Shown piece by piece: positions 53,137 to 63,285 of a DNA stretch of 64,000 nucleotides. Source of the stretch: Caecitellus pseudoparvulus (taxonomy: Eukaryota; Bigyra: Bicosoecida); NCBI GenBank assembly GCA_965644315.1, contig CBFFRQ010000088.1:124001-188000 (forward strand), given 5' to 3'. The stretch's first letter is position 1. Every line of letters begins with the position of its first letter. The notes below the pieces were generated by a model. The model ran no database searches. It worked only from the letters and a program-made list of their open reading frames with translations, and had not been told where the DNA came from. The position numbers were made by a program, and so were the translations under genes.

Positions 53137-54514
53137 ATGAAGTGCATCGCAGTTGTGTTGGCGACTGCTGCCGTGATGGTTGCGGCGCAGGAGCCGAGTC
53201 CGTCGCCCCAGCACGGTGCGTGTGCGCTGTGTCTGGGAAGTGCAGTGCACTTGAGCCAGAGCACGCTGCGGCGGCATGCACGCATGACTGCGTTGCGGTG
53301 CTTCTCGCAGTGCCCTGCTACAAGGACTTTGGCAGTGTGCAGTATTCCCTGGTTGGCGAGGAGAACCTGGCACTGACGTTTGAAGACGGCACCAAGTGCG
53401 TGCGCCTGGGCGCTGTGCGCGGAATTACCGCAGCGTCGTCGCTGCTCTTGGCGTGCCATTCACTCTGTCCGATGGCACACTGCGTGGCGGTGTGGCCAAG
53501 TTGCAAACCTTCATGCGCTGTACATCCTACACCCTTCACACGGGCGCACAATCTCCCCGCTCCGCAGCGCTGGCGTGGAGTCTGACTGGTACTACAATGT
53601 TGGCATCTGCTCAAACGTGAGGCTGTTAGCCCCTTCGCGCCTGCGCGTCCTGCCCTGCACGCCATCCCCGCCTTGTCGCACAGATCATCCCTGATGCCCA
53701 GTACAAGTGCGCTCGCTCGTACGGCGCGGGCGGGGAGGTGGACACGGGCCCTGCTCCCGCCTTCCAGATCAACAAGAAGTCCCGCGACTGCCACCGCCTG
53801 GCAGAGGATATTTTTGATGAGGACACGGTGTCCTGGGACCTGCTGAACCCTAACGACCCCGCCATGGGCTTCTCCCTCACGTACAGCGGCGGCGACACGT
53901 GCGAGGGGTACGACGGCAACTCCACCGAGCACGAGGTGCTGCGCCGTTCCATCCGTCTGGACTTCATCTGCGACACGTCCGAGGGCGGCTTCTCGCAGAA
54001 CGCGACGGTCATCGAGTCGGAGACGTGCCAGTACAACCTGGTCATCAAGGGCCGCCAGGGGTGCCCCCTGAACTGCCCCGTTGTGAAGGCTGGCTTCGGC
54101 GAGCAGCGCCTGTGCAACGAGCACGGCGTGTGCGACTTCAACGCCAAGACTGGCCAGGCTGGCTGCTTCTGCAACAAGGGCTGGCAGGGCGGGGACTGCA
54201 CCATCAACTCGGACCCCGGCCGGCAGCCAGTGCCCAACTACGCTGGCGCCATCGTTGGCACGCTCATCGCAGGGTGCCTCGTCGGCGTGTTGCTGTCGCT
54301 GGGCGGGTACTACCTGTACAACCACTACCACAAGGCGCCCGGCGCCACTGGTGCGTCCTTCGGCGGGGATGATTCCTACGCGCAGCTGGGGGAGGAGGGC
54401 GGCGCCAGCGCTCCCACCTTCACCAGCACATCAGCCTCCACGGCAGAGACGCTGGACAGCGGCGCAGGCGGGTACGCACCCCCCCAGGACGACGACGGGC
54501 CCCTGGTGGGCTAA
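53137..54514 (+). CDS. Type I membrane protein with MRH (mannose-6-phosphate-receptor-like) domain and EGF-like unit
   Basis: Model of 347 residues: exons 53137-53215, 53311-53395, 53568-53616 and 53684-54514; introns of 95, 172, 67 nt. The start MKCIAVVLATAAVMVAAQ is a signal peptide. The MRH domain has YYNVGICSN, then SLTYSGGDTCEG, RRSIRLDFICDTSEGG and VIESETCQYNLVIKG, the layout of the M6P receptor, Atg27 and glucosidase II beta; the Arg, Glu and Tyr that contact mannose in binding-competent MRH domains appear to be present. An EGF-like unit follows (CNEHGVCDF ... GCFCNKGWQGGDC), then a TM helix (AGAIVGTLIAGCLVGVLLSL) and a cytosolic tail with a YAQL (YxxPhi) sorting signal. A Golgi/endosome sorting receptor is a fair inference. 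The second intron is the least certain: an extra exon near 53434 is possible. Confidence 0.75.
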
Positions 54515-54622
54515 GCTCGCCGCCTGCCAAATGCAAGACGCTCGGAAGGTCAGCGAGTGTGCCTTCACCCCGGCACGTGCTTCGTGTCTTGTTGGCAGTC
54601 GAGACAAAAGCAGAGCAGCGAC

Positions 54623-57600
54623 ATGGCTGTGGCAGCGGGCGAAGTGGCCGCCAGCGCCGTCTCAGACGAGGGTGTTGGTGGCCCACGGTGGTTGCACGAC
54701 ACCATGCAACACAGGTACCCTGACGCGAGTGTAGCAGGGGTGCCCCTTGCGTCTTTCGAGTGTCCTGTGGACGGGACTGGGCGGTGCGTGCGGAAATCGG
54801 TTGGGCGTGTCGCAGGGTGCACCCGTCTGCCCGTTCCGCGGCACAGGTTTCATGGCGAGGGTGTCTTGCAGTTCAAGAACTCGTGTAAATACGAGGGGAG
54901 CCTGGTGAAGGGGGAGATGCACGGGCAGGGCACGTACACATGGGGCGACGGCAGCACTTTCAAGGGCCGCTTCGAGCACAACAAGCCGACGGGGTCGGGG
55001 TTGATTTCTTGGCCCAATGGGGACACATACGAAGGCGGCATTGAGGATGGCCTTCGACACGGGCACGGCGTCTTTCGCACGGCCAGCAGTCCCGCCCACT
55101 ACGTGGGGCTGTGGCACCAGGGCCGGCGACATGGCAAGGTGCGTGGGTCCGATACGGGATCGCGCTTGCCGCCTGCGCTCAACACGCCCCTCCCCGCGCT
55201 GCACAGGGCACCCTGTACTACTCCGCCGATCGTAAAGCATACTACTCAGGCAATTGGCACAATGGACAGCGCCATGGCCAGGGTACGCTCGTGTATGCGT
55301 CTGGCAACGTGTACAGCGGGCAGTGGTGGCACGATACGAAGCACGGCCATGGCAGCATGGAGTGGCGGGACCGAGGGGAGGCCTACTCAGGGCAGTGGAA
55401 GCACGACAAGCCACATGGCGTCGGCACACAGGTGTGGAGCAGCCCTGCAGGCGCCAGCAGCGCCCCAGGTGGTGGCGGTGGCGGAGGCGGGGTGCTGCCC
55501 CTGGTCAATCGGTACGAGGGCGAGTTCAAGCACGGACTGCGGCATGGGCTGGGGACGTTCTGGTACGCAGATGGGGGGCACTACTTCGGTCTGTGGTGGC
55601 ACGGGCACAAGCACGGCGCCGGCGTGCTGACCACCCACGATGGGCGGGTTATCCAGGGCACCTTCACTCGGGATGTCCTGCCTGCTGCCAGCGGCCTGAG
55701 CATCACCACAGGGCGGTCGGCAGCAGGGGAGGCCGCCGCTGCCAGCGGGCGCGGTCTGAAGCGCCTGGGGCTGGACGCCAGTCGGGCCGCTCTGACAGGC
55801 ACAGTCAGCCAGCCGCTAGCGCCCAGCATGGGGCTTCATGTGGGCGACCTGCTGCCCAACCCGACCACCCAGCGGGGAGCGGCAGGGGAACACACTCGAG
55901 CCCTGAACAGTGTCCTCATGAAGTGGAACTCACACCTGCGCCGACTGTATGCGGCGTACACCCAGGTGAACTCCCGCACCGGCCAGGCGCTGGCAGCCGC
56001 CCAGGGCGTGTTGCCGGGCACTGGGCACGCGTTGCTGGGTCTGCCTGGGGCGGGGGGGGACGCAGTCCTGCACCCGCAGTGCATGCAGCTGGGAGATCTG
56101 TGGACGCTGGTGTTGGACGCGGGGCTGGTGCGGCCGCCCCTCACGCTGGCCTTTGTGGACACGGTCCTGCACCTGGTGCGCATGCGGCACGCAGTGTGCC
56201 TGGCGGGGGGGGCGGCAGAGGTGCAGAAGGGGAGGGCGGCACGAGCGGCGCGAGGTGTCTCCACGCCACCCACCAGCCCTGCCGTGCGCCTGAGCGGCAC
56301 CCTGTCGGCGGTATCCCCTGGCGGTACACGGGCGTCAGTGGGTCACAGGGGGGGGGATGTCGTGGACGGCAAGCGGGTGGTGGATGGGGCCCCCGTGTCC
56401 CCCCTGCCTGTGGGACCGGGGGATGAGAGCAAGGGGGAGGAGGGGGGCTGGGGCACGGCGCCAGTGCAGCGGACGGGGTGGGCCACGTCATCTGACAGCT
56501 CTGACGTCAGCGACGACGAGACCTGGGACGCAGCCGCCGCTGCCGCCCCGCGTGCGGCAGCACCCACTCCAGCCCTTCGCCCAACATCTGCTGCACGCCT
56601 GCGGCAGACTGCGGCTGAGGCACGTCGGCACCGCCCTCTTATTGCGGAGGAGGCAGCCCAGGCGGGGTCGCGTCGAGACGCCTTTGCCACACTGCTCTCC
56701 TGCCGCCGACATGATCCGGCCGAGCCAGTGCTGTTCCGGGAGTTCGTGGAGGTGCTGGTGCGCCTGGCAGCCTTGACGGCAGGGGGCGTCGGCGGTGCCG
56801 CCTTTGCTTTGCTGGCTGACGAGGCGGGCACTGCACTTGGGGACGACGCCGGTGACACCCCCCGAGCAGGCACTACAGAGGGCCCAGCGGCAGGTACAGA
56901 GGGGCCAGAGCATGCAGCGGGGGCACCTGAAGGCGACGCCCTGCCGCCCATGCCCTCCATGCTGGCTAGCACGTGGGGCGGTGGCAGCAGTCTCGCGGCA
57001 GGGGACGGGCTGGGCGTCGGCTCGGTGTCCGTGTCGCTGTCCCAGCGGGCGGCAGGGGCTGGTGGCCACGCCAGCAGCCTGCAGTACCCCGGCGCTGGGG
57101 GATGGGGCGCCACGGGGCAGGGCTTGTCCCTGGCTCGATTTGGGCTGTCTGCAGGGCAGGCGTCGACGACCCTGCGCCAGGGCTCCACCCTGCGGCAGCC
57201 ACCCGAGGCGGCCCTGCCCCCTCCACTGGGCAGCCAGCACCTGACTGGCTCCCAGGCCTCTGCTGCGGCACTGTCCCAGCGTGGCGGGGGGGGCGACGTG
57301 GTGCCTGCCATCCGTTCGCACTTTGACGCCCTGGCGCCAGGCACCACATCCCTCGCCGACGCAGTGGACCGCTTCATGCTGGCCCTGGGCGAGCCCCTGC
57401 TTGAGGCGGAGGCGGCGAGGGCAGCGGCACGTGAGGCATCCGTGTCGCACGGTGTAGCCCCCACTGCCCCAGCCTCGCCAGCCTCGCCTGCCTCAGCTCG
57501 GGATGGGCGTGTCCACGGTACCAGTGCCGCCCCACACAGCCCCCTTCGAAGCCGGGCACTGAGCGCTCCCCCCGGTGGCCTACCAGGCTCGCCGGGCGTG

Positions 57601-58995
57601 CCAGGCAGCCCCTGGCGCGAGGCAGGCGCCCAAGGTGCAGGCGTGGGCGGCGAGGTGGGGCGGTGGGATGGACCCCGCCCCCACCAGGCCACCGGTCTGC
57701 GCCTGCACTTGCGCCAGCCAGCCGTGGTGGCGGTGCACGCGGGGCTGTGTGCGCAGCTGCAGGCGCTGCTCCTCAAGTACGCCACGCCGGACGCCACCCT
57801 GCCCCTCATGCCAGGCAGTGCCGACGCTGATGCGGCTCTGCTGGGCAGCATTGGGGCGGGGTCGGGTGCCGAGGGAGAGGTCCCGGCGCCCCCCCCTGCG
57901 GCCGGCAGCTGCACCGTGACTGCCTGGGACGTCGCTCGGTGTCTCGCGGACGCCAGGTTGCTGGATACGCACTTCTCAGCGGCCCATGTCGCGTGGCTGT
58001 GTGCTGCTGCGGCCTTCGGGGAAGGCGCCGTGGCGGAGGCGCAGCCCCTGCCTGGCGCTGACCTGTGGACGGACCCGCAGTCTGGCGCCGGCCGCCCCGC
58101 CTCGCCTGGGTCCTTTGTCGGTGCACTGCCGTTGGATGACTTGGCCGAGGGTGGCGGCAGTGAGGGGGGTGAGGAGGAGGAGGAGGAAGAGGGGGATGCT
58201 GGCCCTGATGACACCGTCACTGGGCTGTCAGAGGGCAAGGCTGACGAGACACAGCTGGGTGGCGGTGCAGGTGCTGGCCCAGACAGCGGGCGGTCTGAGG
58301 ACCACACCGCCTTGGTGGTGGACACGGAGTCACTGGGGGCGCTGGATGACCTGGGTGTCGGCCTGCCTGTGGCCGAGGTGTTAGCGCAGTCTGACGAAGA
58401 GGACGAGCGGGGTGCCTCCAGCGAGGCCAGTGGGCTGGCCAACGCAGTGGGGGACACAGCCCTGGCGCGCAAGCCGCCCACCACGGCGCCTGGTGGTTGG
58501 GCCGGCCTGGGGCTACCCCTCGTCTTCCCGCAGTTCCTGGAGGCCCTCGCGCGGGTGTGTCTGGCGCAGTACGCAGTCGCGCCGCTGCGACAGGCCGATG
58601 CGGCGGCACTGGCTGAGCACCACCAAGCACTGGCCTCGGCACGGCAGGCGGCAGAGGCGGCGGCCGCTGCCGCTGAAGCTGCCGCTGCTGCCGCTGCTGC
58701 GGCGCCCAAGAAAGGGGCAGGTAAGAAGAAGAAGTCCGCCGCCGTGCTGGCGGCGGAGGAAGAGGCTGCTTCTGCTGCGGCCAGCCTGGATACGGCAGCC
58801 CAGCGTGGTCCGCCGCCGACACCGCCGGCCGCTGTGGAGCTGCTGCCGCCACAGGCGCCCCTGGCGGCGAAGTTGGAGCACTTCCTCCTGCACACACTGC
58901 TGCGGAGGCACAAGATCGGCGGGCATGACGAGGCCTCCGAGAGCGTCTCTGTGCGTGTGGAGGCGACTGTGGATTCCCACGCCCGCCCAGGGTGA
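54623..58995 (+). CDS. RSPH10B: Radial spoke head protein 10 homolog (RSPH10B-like) with MORN repeats
   Basis: 1,390 residues from exons 54623-54714, 54847-55138 and 55207-58995; introns of 132 nt (phase 2) and 68 nt (phase 0). Radial spokes link the central pair to the outer doublets of the axoneme. About ten MORN repeats lie at residues 31-250 (YEGSLVKGEMHGQGTYTWGD; YEGGIEDGLRHGHGVF; YSGQWWHDTKHGHGSMEW; YEGEFKHGLRHGLGTFWY). The order, and the break between repeats around VWSSPAG ... LVNRYEGEFKHG, follow human RSPH10B. The C-terminal part matches as well: VLMKWNSHLRRLYAAYTQV, then LGDLWTLVLDAGLVRPPLTL and LFREFVEVLVRLAAL. Long Ala/Gly/Pro/Ser inserts make it about 500 residues longer than the human protein, including an Ala run near 58650-58700 and an acidic run near 58170. 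Confidence 0.88.
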
Positions 58996-59150
58996 GGGGG
59001 GTGCCCCCGCAGAACACGTCTCTGCTGCAATGCAGGCGCTGCCAAGCATGCGCACCACCAACACATTGCACATTGCCACCTGCGACCCCGCGCCACCGCC
59101 CTCCCTTGCGCGTCCAACTCCTCGCCTTCCCTGCCACGCTGCTTCGCACC

Positions 59151-60092
59151 ATGGCCAGTGACACAGTGTCGGTCGCAGCCGCCTTTGAGGCCGCGGCAGC
59201 CGAGGGCCGAGCAGCCTTTGTGCCGTACATCACGACGGGCTTCCCCACAGCCGAGTCCACGGTGGAGCTGCTGCAGGCGCTGGAGGCTGGCGGCGCAGAC
59301 ATCATCGAGGTGCGGAAATCGAGAGCGACAGGGAATGCCGCAACCCTGGCACCGCGCCACACGGCCGCCACCTTGCCTGCACTGCGCATCCCGCCCCCCG
59401 CACAGCTAGGAGTGCCTTTTTCAGACCCCCTGGCAGACGGGCCCACCATCCAGGCCGCCAACCAGCGTGCTCTCATGGGCGGCGCGTCCGTGCACACTGC
59501 GCTGGAGGCAGTCGCGGCTGCCCGCGCCGCAGGGGTCAAGGTGCCCATCATCCTCATGGGGTACTTGAACCCCTTCCTTTCCCACAACGCCGAGGGTGAC
59601 GTGGCGCAGTTTGTGGCGGCAGCTGCGGCCGCTGGTGCCCAAGGCTTCATCGTGGTGGACTTGCCGCCCGATGAGCCCCCAGCCAAGGCGTGGTTGAGCG
59701 CCTGCGCCGAGCACAAGCTCTGCTTCGTGCCACTGGTAGCGCCCACCACGACAGACGCACGTCTGGGCGAGGTGGCTGCAGCTGTCGGCGACGCAGCGGC
59801 GTACGTGTACTGCGTCAGCATCGCTGGCGTGACCGGCGCTCGCACCGACCTGCCTGACCACCTGCCTGCTTTCATCAGCCGTGTGGCCAGCGCCTTCCCC
59901 AGCAGTCCCCTGGTGGTGGGCTTCGGCATCAGCACGCCGGAACACGTGCAGCAGGTGTTCAAGAAGGTCGGCGCGGCAGGGGCAGTCGTGGGCAGCGCAG
60001 TGGTCAAGGCTGCCGACAAGGCGCATGCGGAGGGTGGGGACGCAGGGAAGGCAGTCAAGGAGCTCGTGCAGCACTTGACCTCCTTGAAGTGA
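59151..60092 (+). CDS. trpA: Tryptophan synthase alpha chain
   Basis: 281 residues from exons 59151-59309 and 59406-60092; the 96-nt intron 59310-59405 is phase 0 and happens to contain no stop. The enzyme splits indole-3-glycerol phosphate to indole and glyceraldehyde 3-phosphate, normally in complex with the beta chain. The TIM-barrel motifs are present: FVPYITTGFPTAEST, the catalytic Glu at the end of exon 1 (GGADIIE) joined to LGVPFSDPLADGPTIQ with the catalytic Asp, ILMGYLNPFLSH, GFIVVDLPPDE, and the phosphate-binding end SIAGVTGAR plus VVGFGIST and GAVVGSAVV. Length is typical. It is not fused to the beta chain, unlike fungal and oomycete enzymes. No in-frame ATG precedes 59151, and MASDTVSVAAAF does not look like a plastid transit peptide. 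Confidence 0.95.
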   Translation: MASDTVSVAAAFEAAAAEGRAAFVPYITTGFPTAESTVELLQALEAGGADIIEVRKSRATGNAATLAPRHTAATLPALRIPPPAQLGVPFSDPLADGPTIQAANQRALMGGASVHTALEAVAAARAAGVKVPIILMGYLNPFLSHNAEGDVAQFVAAAAAAGAQGFIVVDLPPDEPPAKAWLSACAEHKLCFVPLVAPTTTDARLGEVAAAVGDAAAYVYCVSIAGVTGARTDLPDHLPAFISRVASAFPSSPLVVGFGISTPEHVQQVFKKVGAAGAVVGSAVVKAADKAHAEGGDAGKAVKELVQHLTSLK

Positions 60093-60341
60093 GGCTCGAT
60101 CTGCCCCGCCTCCGAGGAACTGCTGCATCCGGCCGGCGCTGCTGCTCGAGGATGAAGAGTGTCCCCCCCTTGATAAAGGGGTGCAGCCAGGCCGCACTTC
60201 AGGCTGCAGGCACGGCACATGGCCCTGTGCCACACAATGCAACATTCGCGTGAAATATGCAAAGAGGCATTGCCGTGCTGCTTCAAGGCCCCGCTCGGGC
60301 GCACAGGTCGTGGACGTGTTGAGGCATTCGATTTCCGCAGC

Positions 60342-61703
60342 ATGGCAGCGCAGTTGAGCGCTGAAGAGGCGGCAGTGTACGACCGGCAGATTCGCCTGTG
60401 GGGCGTGGACGCACAAGCCCGCATGCAGAGCAGCAGGGTTGTCTTGGCAGGGCGTGTGGACGGGGCTCTCGCCGAGGTGCGTCGGGCGTGGTATTTGAAC
60501 CGCCTGGTGCGGCGGCACCTCGCGCCCTCCTGTGCGCACCGCAGATCGCAAAGAACTTGGTGCTGGCCGGCGTGAAGCTCACTCTCAGCGACGACACTCC
60601 CGTGCAAGAGGCTGACCTGTGCACGAACTTCTTCCTGCGGGCGGCAGACGTTGGCCGGCCTGTGAGTGCGTCGTGAGCACGCTGACATTCACTCCGCACT
60701 CTGTTCACCCCCCTGTCCACCGCAGACAGCGGAAGCATGTGCGCCACGCATGCGGGAACTAAACCCACTGTCTGCAGTGGATGTGCTGGACACACCCCTG
60801 GCCTCAGCGGACGACGCAGCCCTCGCTTCCGCCCTCGCCTCAGCCACAGTCCTGGTGCTCGGTGGTCCGCCCAGCTCCAGCAAGGTGAGCAGTCCAGCCA
60901 CACCGCCGCAGCACCACTGTCTTGCACCCCTTGCCATCTCTCCATGCGCAGGATCGCTTGAGCGATGCGGCTCGGGCGGCGGGGGTGGCCGTGGTGCAAG
61001 TGCATGTGTGTGGTCCTTTCAGCCTGGCTTGGCTAGACTGGGGGGCCAGCTACACCTTCTCACAGTGCGTGCTGAGCCCAGTGCTCGGTGCACTACACGC
61101 CACACACACTCATTTCGCCTTTCCAGGGAGTCCAAAGCCGCTGATCCCACAGCTGCTGCCGTGAAGCAGGGCTTCTCTGTCAGTTACCCATCCTGCACTG
61201 AGGCCCGAGCACTGCGCCCGGCGGCAGGGCGCAAGGTGCGGCGGGCTGCCGACAAGTTCGCCGTGCTGTGCTGCATGTGGGCGCTGGAGGTGGAGGCGCT
61301 GCGTGGCAGCAGTCCAGGCGAAGCGGATCTGAGCGCCACCGCCGCTGCCCTCGCCACCGCCTGTGGCCTGCCGTCTGACACTGCCTCGCCTGCCGTGGCT
61401 GCGGAGGTGGTGCGATGCAGGGGCACGCAAGACCCCTCCACATGCGCCCTGGTGGGGGGCTTGCTCGCCGTGGAGGTGACCAAGGTCCTGCAGCGCAAGG
61501 GCATGCCCGCCTTCCACCTCGTCGTGTTTGACGGCCGCAGCGGGGAGAGCAGGGCGGTGGACCTCACCTCGCCACTGGCACGGTACGACCCGCCCTTTGT
61601 GAAGGATGCAGGCAGCTCCACGGCTGATCAGGCGCCTAGCGGGGCAGAGCCCGACGGCGGCGCAGAGGTGTTGGACGACGACGATGTTGTGCTGGAGGGG
61701 TGA
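60342..61703 (+). CDS. SAE1: SUMO-activating enzyme subunit 1 (AOS1/SAE1)
   Basis: 366 residues from exons 60342-60476, 60545-60661, 60726-60884, 60952-61064 and 61127-61703; introns of 68, 64, 67, 62 nt with phases 0, 0, 0 and 2. SAE1 pairs with UBA2 to activate SUMO. The N-terminus LSAEEAAVYDRQIRLWGVDA is diagnostic of AOS1, as is EIAKNLVLAGVKLTLSDD across the first splice. NPLSAVDVLD, the short inactive-adenylation middle region and CALVGGLLAVEVTKVL near the C-terminus also match. The glycine loop before EIAKN reads AGRVDGALA instead of the usual GLxGLGA and is one residue longer. The C-terminus ends in an acidic DDDDVVLEG. UBA2 is not in the window. Confidence 0.88.
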
Positions 61704-61941
61704 GGGGTGCCGCAGGGCAGGGCTGGCGAGCTTTCGTTGCATGCCAAATTCTTGTCCTCCTAGTCATTTCTCAGCAGGCTTTCCAATTTGGCTGCACCAG
61801 CCGTCTACTTCCCTGGGTTGCTCTCGGCAGCGCCGGTGCTGAGTCGAACGGCGCAGGCTGACACGCCAGCCGGCAAGCACGTCTCCAGTTTCGCTCCCCT
61901 CGCCGGTCTTGACCAGCGGCAGCTTGAATGCACAGCTAGGC

Positions 61942-63272
61942 ATGGATTCTATAGCCTCTTTTTGTTTCCACGCGGCCACGTGAGCCCTGGCGAGGCGTTT
62001 GAGCGCAGGCGTTACCTCCACGTTTCGCACCCTCCTTCACAGCATCGGCGGCTTTTCCATTGCTTCCTGGCGAAGCATCAAGGCGCTCCTGCAGCAGGAA
62101 CGCGATGCAGCCCAGAAGTCTAACATGTCACCGGACGAGTCTGCCCATGCGTGGTCTCCAGACGTCATGCTGCAGTTCTGGTGTGTGGTGGCAGCGCACG
62201 AGTTCTCGAGGCAGCTCAACACCCACCCGCACCTGCGCTCGGCACAGGGTCACGTCTGGTCTCCTGCACTACCTGGCCACCTTGCACCTGTGAGTTGCCA
62301 TGCCGCCCGTCCTCCTGCGTGACAAAGCCCCACCCCCACTTTTTCTCTGTCGCAGACCGTACGCTGCTGAGTTGCGCACTCTGCTTCTCCTGGTGTGCAT
62401 CGCGCCGGGGCTGGGCATCACGGCCTCCACATCCATCTACCAGCATGCCACCAAGCCACTCGTGGACGCTGTGGCGCCCACCGTCGTTCCACGTGTCCTG
62501 CGCCTGAAGCGCTCCAGCCAGAAGGCGGCCGTGGCGGCGTTGCAGCCCATGCTGACGATGGCCACGGAGTCACTGCTGCCGTACGCAGCGCCAGAGGGTG
62601 TGTGGTGCCACATTGTGCCGTCATCATCGCAACATGCAGACACTCTCCCCCCCCCCCCCCCTTTCCTCAGACCTGGACCGCGCCCAGGAGGCCATGGAGC
62701 GTCTGCGGGCCCAAGTGACCAAGCGGCGACGGGAGCTCGAGATCCGGGGCCTGGCCAGGCCACTCATGGGCAGCCCCACCGCCAGCGTCCTGGGCCAGGC
62801 CGCCGCCAACGTGATGGAGTCGGTGCAGGGCGCAGTGCAGGCGGATGACCAGGCGCCGCCGCCGTCGTCAGACCGCAGCAGCATGGAGGCTGCCGCACAG
62901 GGCGCCTGGTCCATGGTGTCTGGCCTCGTGCGCATGCTGCCGGCGGCTCAGGGGGCCACCTCGCCTCGCCACAGCTCTGCGGCCGGAACCGTGGCCAGTG
63001 CCACCAGCGGCGGCAGCGGCGCCAGCGGGGTGGTCAGCGAAGATGCCCAGCGGACATGGGAGGCGGGGCTGGAGGACATGGACGCCGTGCTGGATGACGA
63101 CCAGGTGCCGCTGGCGTTCGTGGATGAGGACTCCTCACCGCCCCCTGTGCGGGGCCGGCACACTATGGCTGGGCCGGGGGCGGCGAAGGGTCAGCGGCAG
63201 CCACGCACCCGGGCATCAGACGGCTACACCATGCGCAAGCGCAGTGGCGGGACTCGCGGGGCAATGCATTGA
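61942..63272 (+). CDS. REEP/DP1/HVA22 (Yop1-type) ER-shaping membrane protein
   Basis: 353 residues from exons 61942-61979 (38 nt), 62043-62180, 62248-62289, 62356-62597 and 62671-63272; introns of 63, 67, 66 and 73 nt with phases 2, 2, 2 and 1. REEP proteins insert hairpins that curve ER tubules. Once spliced, the TB2/DP1/HVA22 pattern appears: a first hydrophobic segment (IASFCFHAATIGGFSIASW) with RSIKALL, matching the YPAYxSYKAI region, then MLQFWVTSGLLHYLATLHLP, AAELRTLLLLVCIAPGLG and STSIYQHATKPLVDAV, matching the W-x-Y-W, LLLWL and YxxxVHPLL segments. A helix (DLDRAQEAMERLRAQVTKRR) and a long disordered, acidic to basic tail follow. The usual YP of the first hairpin is replaced. The tiny first exon is inferred from splice phase. 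Confidence 0.78.
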
Positions 63273-63285
63273 GTGGTGGCGGCAC

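Noticed and set aside
53434-53520. Possible additional exon in the MRH gene (VVAALGVPFTLSDGTLRGG)
   Set aside because: The acceptor and phase fit, but no good donor joins it to the next exon, and skipping it gives a normal MRH start.
58992-59150. In-frame upstream extension of TrpA as a transit peptide
   Set aside because: It begins with GTG, has no ATG and contains several Cys and Pro; the ATG at 59151 fits the family start.
56343-59360. 1,005-codon open frame antisense to RSPH10B
   Set aside because: Opposite strand has clear MORN repeats; this frame is Ser/Pro/Arg-rich without motifs and crosses two plus-strand genes.
58217-60688. 823-codon open frame antisense to RSPH10B, TrpA and AOS1
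   Set aside because: It spans three recognisable plus-strand genes and shows no domain.
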